Shown piece after piece: positions 37,705-42,899 of a stretch of 42,899 bases of DNA (position 1 is its first letter; each line of letters starts with the position of its first letter). The DNA lies in the IMG/VR virus record IMGVR_UViG_3300023223_000249, positions 1 through 42,899 of that record; one strand, 5' to 3'. Both the position numbers and the translations under genes were made by a program. The DNA is from a virus. A model generated the notes under the pieces. That model searched no databases. It saw nothing but the letters and a program-made list of their open reading frames with translations, and had not been told where the DNA came from.

Positions 37705-38986
37705 AGTAAGCTTATCATCTAGATATTACATTCCTTTTATGAATTCAGATCATCGATACTGTATACTATGGGGCGGTAGATCGAGCGCCAAAAGTTATAT
37801 GGCAGCAATGAAGACTGTACTTCGCATGAAGACAGACAAGTATTTCAAAGGTGTCATACTTAGAAAGGTCTTTGCGGATGTAAAAGACTCAGTATTTGAG
37901 CAGATTTGGGCAATTATTCAGCAGTATGGATGGGAAGATGAATTTCACTATACTAAATCGCCACTTCAGATAACGCATGTCCCTTCAGGTAATGTTCTAT
38001 TGGCCAGGGGACTTGATCGACCGGCTAAGCTAAAGTCAATAACCAATCCTAACTATGTCCACATCGAGGAAGCAGACGAGATTGGCTTTGATGACTTTAT
38101 TAAATCCGATACATCTATAAGGCACCCCGACCCAAATGTAACTCTACAATTAGTCCTAACATTTAACCCCGAATCGGAAGACGGTTGGATAAATGAACAC
38201 TTCTTCCCGCCTAAAGCCACTTATGAGCTAGAGGATGGGACTCACACATTTGTTAAATCAATAGTGCCAAATACTTTAATGCTCCATACTACTTTTGAGC
38301 ATAATGATTTTTGCTCAGAGGGTAATATCGATGTCATTAAAAGACTTGAGAAGCTTGGCAAAGAATCAAATTACTATCGGGTTTATGTACTGGGTCTTTG
38401 GGGTAATGCTCTTAAGGGCTTAGTATTTGAGGAATATTCCAACGTCGATACTTTCCCGGAAAGAGAAGACTGTAAGAAATACGGGTATGGCTTAGACTTT
38501 GGATTTACTAACGATCCAACAGCAATAATCCGTTGCGCTTTGTCTGGCGGCGAACTCTATTTTGAAGAAGTTACTTATAAAGTCGGTTTAATTAATCGAT
38601 GTAACGAGGGCGAAAAGGAGGACAATATCAGTGACAGGCTAAAAGATGCCGGTGTTGAATATGACCAGATTGTAGCCGATTCAGCAGAGCCTAAGTCAAT
38701 AAGAGAGTTACAGCTTGACCAGTGGAATATCAAAGGCGTTAAAAAGGGTAAGGATTCTATTGAAGCCGGTATAGCTCTTATTAAACAGTATAAGATTAAT
38801 ATTGTTGGTTCATCGCCTAACCTGCGGAAAGAGTTTAAGTCTTATAAATACCAGGAAGCAAAAGACGGTATGCAGGGCGAATTCACGAATAAGCCTATTG
38901 ATGATTGGAATCATGCCGCCGATGCTCTGCGCTACTGGGTATGGGATCAGCTTAATAAACGCCAAGCCTCCTTCGCTTTCTCTTAA
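37697..38986 (+). CDS. Terminase large subunit (PBSX XtmB/Terminase_3-like)
   Basis: A 429-residue packaging ATPase/nuclease. Walker A GGRSSAKS (residues 26-33, a deviant P-loop), Walker B VHIEEADE (121-128) with the catalytic Glu pair, coupling motif LVLTFNPESED (152-162). The nuclease domain begins at GYGLDFGFTNDPTA (Asp267), continues with QIVADSAEP (Asp328) and ends with IDDWNHAADALRY, giving the three metal-binding acids of the RNase H-like fold. ATG 37697 overlaps the endonuclease stop; TTG 37688 is less likely. Confidence 0.93.
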   Translation: MTEVSLSSRYYIPFMNSDHRYCILWGGRSSAKSYMAAMKTVLRMKTDKYFKGVILRKVFADVKDSVFEQIWAIIQQYGWEDEFHYTKSPLQITHVPSGNVLLARGLDRPAKLKSITNPNYVHIEEADEIGFDDFIKSDTSIRHPDPNVTLQLVLTFNPESEDGWINEHFFPPKATYELEDGTHTFVKSIVPNTLMLHTTFEHNDFCSEGNIDVIKRLEKLGKESNYYRVYVLGLWGNALKGLVFEEYSNVDTFPEREDCKKYGYGLDFGFTNDPTAIIRCALSGGELYFEEVTYKVGLINRCNEGEKEDNISDRLKDAGVEYDQIVADSAEPKSIRELQLDQWNIKGVKKGKDSIEAGIALIKQYKINIVGSSPNLRKEFKSYKYQEAKDGMQGEFTNKPIDDWNHAADALRYWVWDQLNKRQASFAFS

Positions 38987-39014
38987 TTCTTTTTAGATTT
39001 GGTTATGTTTGTAT

Positions 39015-39042
39015 TTGTATAAGCACTCATTGGGTGTATAAT
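39015..39042 (+). promoter_or_regulatory. Promoter of the accessory cassette
   Basis: TTGTAT (39015-39020), a 16-base spacer and a perfect TATAAT (39037-39042), 40 bases ahead of the GC-rich moron gene. Own promoters are typical of morons. Confidence 0.6.
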
Positions 39043-39081
39043 AAGGACATAAGCAACTGACAAACAACCAAGGAATACGAT

Positions 39082-39369
39082 ATGATAATCTCTAAAACCA
39101 CTAAGAACTTCGCAATCAAAAGAGGCTTAAGCCTAAACGTTGAAACTGAGAAAGACGGCAGCGAGAAATTATGGCTATACGCTGACACGCACCAAGAGGC
39201 CGAATGCTGGCTTTTGTGGGATATATGCGCCGAGGGTCTTCGGTACGTGGGGCCAATGTACGGAGAGACCCCGGAAGACATGCCGATCTGGATCAAAGAC
39301 GACGCGGCGCTTCGCGTATTTATCGCCGAGCTCGCCAAGACCGAAGAGTTTGCCGAAGCGAGAGACTAA
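39082..39369 (+). CDS. GC-rich moron protein, unknown
   Basis: A 95-residue acidic protein (TKNFAIKRGLSLNVETEKDG, then ADTHQEAECWLLWDICAEGL and PEDMPIWIKDDAALRVFIAE). The second half of the gene (about 39180-39370) is visibly richer in G and C than its surroundings, leaving long open frames on the same strand that I regard as shadows. With its own promoter and an AAGGA site, it looks like a recently acquired moron. Confidence 0.68.
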   Translation: MIISKTTKNFAIKRGLSLNVETEKDGSEKLWLYADTHQEAECWLLWDICAEGLRYVGPMYGETPEDMPIWIKDDAALRVFIAELAKTEEFAEARD

Positions 39370-39378
39370 ACAACAACA

Positions 39379-39397
39379 ACGGCCCGCAAGGGCCTTA
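39379..39397 (+). other. Small stable RNA hairpin
   Basis: GGCCC (39381-39385), GCAA and GGGCC (39390-39394) form a tight stem with a GNRA-type loop right after the moron gene. There is no T run, so it is not a normal terminator; it may stabilise or attenuate the transcript. Confidence 0.5.
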
Positions 39398-39413
39398 ACG
39401 GAGACGTAACAAA

Positions 39414-39665
39414 ATGAATTATTGCTATGATTGTAGGGCCACTTTTGAACTTGACCCGAATGACGATGGTTATTGTAAAAACTGTTTTTCTGAAAATTAC
39501 GAACCTGTAACGGAAGTCAGGAAGAATTACGCGGACAAGATGAACACCGCCTCGGTCGGAGTTGTTACACTCAGTGGGGCGATAGTTGCCATTGAAAAGC
39601 AGAAGGATGAGCTAGCCAATAAGGTAATTGAATACACGCAAATTTTAGAGAGGCTAAGAAAATGA
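39414..39665 (+). CDS. Zinc ribbon plus helical domain protein
   Basis: An 83-residue protein with YCYDCRATFELDPNDDGYCK and NCFSENY (CxxC...CxxC) in residues 3-30 and a helical C-terminal half (VAIEKQKDELANKVIEYTQI). Overlaps the next start (ATGA). Unknown role. Confidence 0.7.
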   Translation: MNYCYDCRATFELDPNDDGYCKNCFSENYEPVTEVRKNYADKMNTASVGVVTLSGAIVAIEKQKDELANKVIEYTQILERLRK

Positions 39666-39823
39666 CACCAACCGAAATACAGTGCATACGAGCAAGCCTA
39701 AGCCTAACACAAAAAGAGTTTGCCGCCAAGATCGGCTGCTCTTATAGATCAATTCAGAACTGGGAAGGCGGCCAGAGGAAGCCAAGCGGGATTGCTATAA
39801 AAGCCATGAGGAAACTAAAATGA
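39662..39823 (+). CDS. XRE-family HTH regulator (Cro-like)
   Basis: A 53-residue protein consisting of one helix-turn-helix domain: PTEIQCIRASLSLTQKEFAA, then KIGCSYRSIQNWEGGQRKPS, the standard 'iR..l.lsQ.efA..lg.s...i..wE.G.r.Ps' pattern. It could repress this cassette or act on the early control region. Confidence 0.83.
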   Translation: MTPTEIQCIRASLSLTQKEFAAKIGCSYRSIQNWEGGQRKPSGIAIKAMRKLK

Positions 39824-40029
39824 GCGAATCAGATGAGAGCAGGGACGGGCGCTCCATTGCCGACTTGATGTTACAGGGGCAGGTTGACAGCATTCAGGGG
39901 GAGATTGATCGGTTATGGGTTATCAACGATAAAGACTTAGAATCGATTCACCGCAAAGGATTAGAATCACAACTAAAACAAGCCAAGGCCGCGCTTGCTT
40001 GGGTCAGGGGGAAGGGTAGTGATACTTAA
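39820..40029 (+). CDS. Small acidic helical protein
   Basis: A 69-residue protein (DGRSIADLMLQGQVDSIQGE, then IDRLWVINDKDLESIHRKGL and QLKQAKAALAWVRG), helical throughout, overlapping neighbours. Unknown function. Confidence 0.62.
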   Translation: MSESDESRDGRSIADLMLQGQVDSIQGEIDRLWVINDKDLESIHRKGLESQLKQAKAALAWVRGKGSDT

Positions 40030-40180
40030 AAAGACAATAATTAAGAGGACGAGTAAAAAGGCAGAGAAGATGAATATCAGAATATTCGATGGTTACGCTT
40101 GGGTATATGAAGGCTATTATCTATTTGGGTTTATACCGCTCTATGTAGTAAGGACTCATGCAAAGTATAACGGGGATTAA
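40019..40180 (+). CDS. 53-residue protein, paralogue of the one at 30833
   Basis: A 53-residue protein with GTG start (40019), so it begins MILKKTIIKRTSKK exactly like MILKKTIAVP of the 30833 protein, and ends with YYLFGFIPLYVVRTHAKYNG, matching LLLGIIPLYVKRCHVER. It overlaps the previous gene by 11 bases. An in-frame ATG at 39995 would start inside the previous gene and lose the matching start. Confidence 0.7.
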   Translation: MILKKTIIKRTSKKAEKMNIRIFDGYAWVYEGYYLFGFIPLYVVRTHAKYNGD

Positions 40181-40197
40181 ACAATCCAAGATTAACC

Positions 40198-40223
40198 GGC
40201 CACTCTAACGGGTGGCCTTTTTT
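40198..40223 (+). terminator. Rho-independent terminator after accessory cassette
   Basis: GGCCAC (40198-40203) pairs with GTGGCC (40212-40217), followed by six T. It separates the cassette from the portal gene. Confidence 0.9.
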
Positions 40224-40241
40224 GCGTCCAGACCTCTTGTA

Positions 40242-40270
40242 TTGACTAAAGCGATAACTACCATTAGTTT
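40242..40270 (+). promoter_or_regulatory. Candidate promoter for portal gene
   Basis: TTGACT (40242-40247), a 17-base spacer and TAGTTT (40265-40270), 30 bases before the portal gene. The -35 is good, the -10 weak, as for the connector-gene promoter candidate. Confidence 0.4.
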
Positions 40271-40299
40271 AATCAATAAAATCAATATAGGCGCATAAT

Positions 40300-41592
40300 A
40301 TGCTCGGATTCGTTAAGAACCTCTTTTCTACCAAGGCAGCTACAACTAACAGCTCGGGCGATATTGCAAATATATGGGCCTTCTCTCAACTCTTAAACCT
40401 CACAGACGATTACGGCAAATTAGCTAAGGCCGGTTACTTAGAGAATGTTATCTCAAATACCTGTATCCGTCGGACTGCTGAGGCAATGAATACAATTCCT
40501 CTCAAGTACTTCCTTGACGATAAAGAGATCGATTCGAGCGTTGCCAATCCTTTAATTAAGTCATTCATCCGAGCTATTGAAGATCCAAGCGCGAACTATG
40601 ATCAGCAGTTACTTTTAGAATCAGTTATGTCTGGCCTTATGATTTCTGGTGAAGGCTATATTTACCCTTCTGAAGATGCTGCCGGCAGAGTTGGCGATCT
40701 TGTCTATCTACGAAAAGATAAAGTTTCAAAAGTCCAATCTCAGAATGAATCGGTTCACCAATACGAATATAATTCAGGCGCGACCCGTTATTTATTCGGG
40801 CGCGAAGAATCTGTAATTGAAGGCGAAGTAATCGAGAATAACCCAGGCTTACAAGGCCGGTTCAATATGGTTTTGTATAAGACCTATAACCCACTCTCAG
40901 AAGTAAACGGTTTATCTCGCTTAACTGCTGCCGGCCTTTCTATCGATGGTCACAACGCGGCTTTAGAGTGGAACAACGAGGTAATGCAGAACAGCGGCAA
41001 AGTTTCCGGTATTCTCAGTATGCAGGGAAGCGGTGACGATGGATCACCACTCAGCCCAGAACAGATAAAAGAACTGGCGAAGAATCTCAAGCAGAAGACC
41101 ACCGGCAAAAATAGAGGCTCTGTGCTTGTATTGAATAACCCGGCTAAGTTTGAGAAGACTGCGGTTACTTCTCAGGAAATGGACTTTATTGCGGGAATAG
41201 TGCAGCGCGCAACGGATATTTGTAACGCTTTAGATTATCCGCCTTACCTTCTTGGCTTTGTTGGATCTACATTCAATAACCAATCTGAGGCTAAGCTTTC
41301 ATTATTTGAGAACTCAGCAATCCCAAAGACGAATCACTTCTATGGGAATATAGCCAAGTTCCTATCGCGCAAGTATGATGTCAGATTCACAATTAAGATC
41401 GATATCTCTCAAGTTGAGGCAATGGCTCCCAGGTTTGCCGAGAAGAATACTAATATCTTGGCTCAGTGGGAAAAGAACGTCATTGATCAAAATGAAACGC
41501 GCGAAATGTTAGGCCATGAAAAGAAGTCTGGCGGCAATGACTTGTTCTTCGGTGACTTTGGCGGCAATCAGAATAACAATACTGAATCCTAA
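40300..41592 (+). CDS. Portal protein (HK97 family)
   Basis: A 430-residue protein matching HK97-type portals: IANIWAFSQLLNLTDDYGKL, then ISNTCIRRTAEAMNTIPLKY (the 'v..ci..ia...a..pl..' entry), LLESVMSGLMISGEGYIYPS (the 'll...l..Gna..y' part), the long stem segment with WNNEVMQNSGKVSGILSMQG, and PPYLLGFVGSTFNNQSEAKL (the 'P..llg....ty.N.e.a' wing). It forms the dodecameric entry for DNA. Coupled to the next gene by TAATG. Confidence 0.93.
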   Translation: MLGFVKNLFSTKAATTNSSGDIANIWAFSQLLNLTDDYGKLAKAGYLENVISNTCIRRTAEAMNTIPLKYFLDDKEIDSSVANPLIKSFIRAIEDPSANYDQQLLLESVMSGLMISGEGYIYPSEDAAGRVGDLVYLRKDKVSKVQSQNESVHQYEYNSGATRYLFGREESVIEGEVIENNPGLQGRFNMVLYKTYNPLSEVNGLSRLTAAGLSIDGHNAALEWNNEVMQNSGKVSGILSMQGSGDDGSPLSPEQIKELAKNLKQKTTGKNRGSVLVLNNPAKFEKTAVTSQEMDFIAGIVQRATDICNALDYPPYLLGFVGSTFNNQSEAKLSLFENSAIPKTNHFYGNIAKFLSRKYDVRFTIKIDISQVEAMAPRFAEKNTNILAQWEKNVIDQNETREMLGHEKKSGGNDLFFGDFGGNQNNNTES

Positions 41593-42362
41593 TGCCATCG
41601 GCGAAACAAGATGAAAGGCGGCATGAAGCGGCCTTAGTCAGGAACGAACGAAGATTAGAGCGCGAAATTATCGCGTTCTTTGCTGTTCTATTCTTGGCTA
41701 TGAAAGAATCGTTCAAAGAGATCGGTATTGTTGGCGCAAGGACTGAAATACAAAAAGCTCAACCGGCATTAGAAGAGATCCTGCAAAATTCCTATATGCG
41801 ATCCGGTCCCGATGGAATCAAGCTAACTGTTGAACAGCTTGAAGAGGATGACTTCTCAGAAGAAGCCGCATTACTGGCCTTACTTATTTGGGCCAATGCT
41901 GAGGCCAAAGTCGCGTCAACTCAGATCACTAATACTACCGCAAATATTATGGATGACCTCATAGCGGAACAAGCTGCAAGCGTTGAAACTGGTATAGAAA
42001 TCCCCGTCGAAGATATTTTGGAAGAGTTAAATAAGCGGAACCGTAATAGAACCGGGACCATTGGAACAACTGAAAGCGGAAAAGGTATTGGCCGTGGACA
42101 ATCTGAAGCGGCTGAGGAAATCGCAAGAGGTCAGATATTCACTATAAAAAAATCTTGGACAAGCAAAAAAGATTTTAGGGTGAGGGGATCACACGCAAGG
42201 GCAGATAGGCGCTATACTCGATCACCTATCCCAGTAAATGAGCTATTCCAAGTGGGAGCCTCTTTCGGTAGGTTCCCACTTGATACTACATTATCAGCCG
42301 AAGAAAGTATAAATTGTAGATGTTTTGTTAGATTTAGGAAGATAAAAGCTCAGGGAAGTTAA
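41592..42362 (+). CDS. Head morphogenesis protein (Mu gpF/SPP1 gp7-like)
   Basis: A 256-residue protein. Residues 1-150 are helical. The C-terminal domain has KKSWTSKKDFRVRGSHARAD, then PIPVNELFQVGASFGRFPLD and EESINCRCFVRFRKI, i.e. the family's 'K.W....D..vR..H' and 'ENINCRC' signatures. These proteins sit inside or beneath the portal and assist head assembly and DNA injection. The 3' end overlaps the antisense HNH gene by 29 bases, but the domain is complete. Confidence 0.85.
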   Translation: MPSAKQDERRHEAALVRNERRLEREIIAFFAVLFLAMKESFKEIGIVGARTEIQKAQPALEEILQNSYMRSGPDGIKLTVEQLEEDDFSEEAALLALLIWANAEAKVASTQITNTTANIMDDLIAEQAASVETGIEIPVEDILEELNKRNRNRTGTIGTTESGKGIGRGQSEAAEEIARGQIFTIKKSWTSKKDFRVRGSHARADRRYTRSPIPVNELFQVGASFGRFPLDTTLSAEESINCRCFVRFRKIKAQGS

Positions 42363-42876
42363 GGTTCGCATATTCATGGAATCCGTACTTTATACATGCT
42401 TTGTCGTATGCCATAGCGGCCTCCCTCTCATCGATAAAAGAGCCTAGGAATTTTATTCCTTTTCCTTTGCCAAGTCCAATAGCAGCTCTCCACCTATTTA
42501 GCTTTCGGGAGACACCTATATATTGGCTAGTCCCATTAGTCTTGCGAGGGCGATTTCTCATATTTTGTGCGTGCGTACACTCTCTTAAGTTATCGATGGA
42601 ATTATTTTCAGTGTTTCTATCTATATGGTCGATTTCATTTATTGGGAGATATCCGTAAGTCATAAACCAATTTAATCTATGGGCTGAGACCTTCTTCTGT
42701 TTTTTATTTATAGACATAAAGATATACCGATGTCTACACCCTTTCATTGTACCGGCTTCGTTTCCTGTTTTACCACGAGCGCCATTCTCTGCACACCAAT
42801 AAGGCTTGCCTTCTTTGAATTCAATCATAGTGGATAACTTCTCATAATACGGAAGTAATTCTTCATTCTTGTTCAT
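42334..42876 (-). CDS. HNH/AP2 homing endonuclease, antisense to head genes
   Basis: A 180-residue protein (ATG at 42876, with GGAG 7 bases upstream; an upstream in-frame TTG at 42888 is less likely). HNH elements at about 65-105: SAHRLNWFMTYGYLPINEID, then HIDRNTENNSIDNLREC and THAQN; AP2 domain at 116-172: SQYIGVSRKLNRWRAAIGLG and FLGSFIDEREAAMAYDKA. It is related to the 37198 endonuclease. Inserted antisense between the head morphogenesis and protease genes. Its 5' part is duplicated at the left end of the window by the terminal repeat. Confidence 0.9.
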   Translation of the reverse strand: MNKNEELLPYYEKLSTMIEFKEGKPYWCAENGARGKTGNEAGTMKGCRHRYIFMSINKKQKKVSAHRLNWFMTYGYLPINEIDHIDRNTENNSIDNLRECTHAQNMRNRPRKTNGTSQYIGVSRKLNRWRAAIGLGKGKGIKFLGSFIDEREAAMAYDKACIKYGFHEYANLNFPELLSS

Positions 42877-42899
42877 GGGATACTCCAAATAAAAAACAG
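42756..42899. repeat. Terminal direct repeat, copy 2
   Basis: Identical to bases 1-144. It covers the N-terminal coding part and leader of the endonuclease gene. When the ends are joined, the gene order head morphogenesis - HNH (antisense) - protease - capsid becomes continuous. Confidence 0.95.

Noticed and set aside
39140-39409. Overlapping frames of 89 and 64 codons inside the GC-rich moron
   Set aside because: High GC removes stop codons in all frames; neither has a ribosome site and the 95-codon frame has normal acidic protein composition.
40009-40016. GGGAAGGG, a match to the KOPS pattern read by FtsK gamma
   Set aside because: One or a few matches are expected by chance in a genome of this size, and I see no oriented series.

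Overview
The window is a nearly complete, circularly permuted genome of a tailed phage (Caudoviricetes, HK97-type capsid, siphovirus-like tail). The first 144 bases are repeated exactly as the last 144 (1-144 = 42756-42899), so the unique genome is 42,755 bp and the ends fall inside an HNH endonuclease gene; the repeat is most likely an assembly overlap on a circular or circularly permuted molecule. The host is not identifiable from the sequence. Two lipoprotein signal peptides, one of them on a probable outer-membrane spanin, point to a diderm (Gram-negative) bacterium. I see no integrase and no DNA or RNA polymerase.

Layout, starting from packaging. 36703-38986: terminase small subunit, a free-standing HNH/AP2 homing endonuclease, terminase large subunit. 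39082-40180: a five-gene accessory cassette with its own promoter (GC-rich moron, zinc ribbon, XRE-type HTH, two small proteins). 40300-42362: HK97-type portal and Mu gpF/SPP1 gp7-like head protein; a second HNH/AP2 gene lies antisense to them at 42334-42876. 335-2618: prohead protease, major capsid protein and a small head-associated protein. 2686-7666: small proteins, a collagen-like protein and a 1,294-residue tail spike/fibre, unusually placed between capsid and connector genes. 7717-8233: a two-gene leftward moron with its own promoter. 8584-13031: gp6-like connector, neck/tail completion proteins, tail tube, tail assembly chaperone with a programmed -1 frameshift, short tape measure. 13034-15788: distal tail/baseplate candidates. 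15768-16370: a leftward gene for a prepilin/pseudopilin-like membrane protein. 16553-20953: fibre and adhesin genes (DUF2793-like, PKD plus DUF285/BspA-like, LamG-like). 20953-22052: lysis region (DUF1353-like protein, holin candidate, o-spanin candidate).

22249-26151 is a leftward early operon: SSB-like protein with a DIPF tail, RecE/Cas4-like exonuclease, single-strand annealing protein (a recombination cassette) and small proteins. 26152-26322 is a divergent control region in which GGTACC palindromes sit inside the spacer of both outward promoters. 26323-29260 and 29469-36639 are rightward operons of about forty very small genes, mostly joined by ATGA/GTGA overlaps. They include a CII-like regulator, a stand-alone FtsK-gamma-like domain, an excisionase-type HTH, a replication initiator with iteron-like repeats inside its gene, an RMF-like zinc protein, a PD-(D/E)XK nuclease and a ribbon-helix-helix repressor.

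The logic is a divergent early switch with recombination genes to the left and host-takeover, replication and regulatory genes to the right, then packaging, head, tail, adhesion and lysis genes transcribed rightward. The least explained parts are the pseudopilin-like gene, the GGTACC operator set, the FtsK-gamma-like protein, the near-identical junctions between small genes at 28.4-29.1 kb, and a pair of 53-residue paralogues about 9 kb apart.
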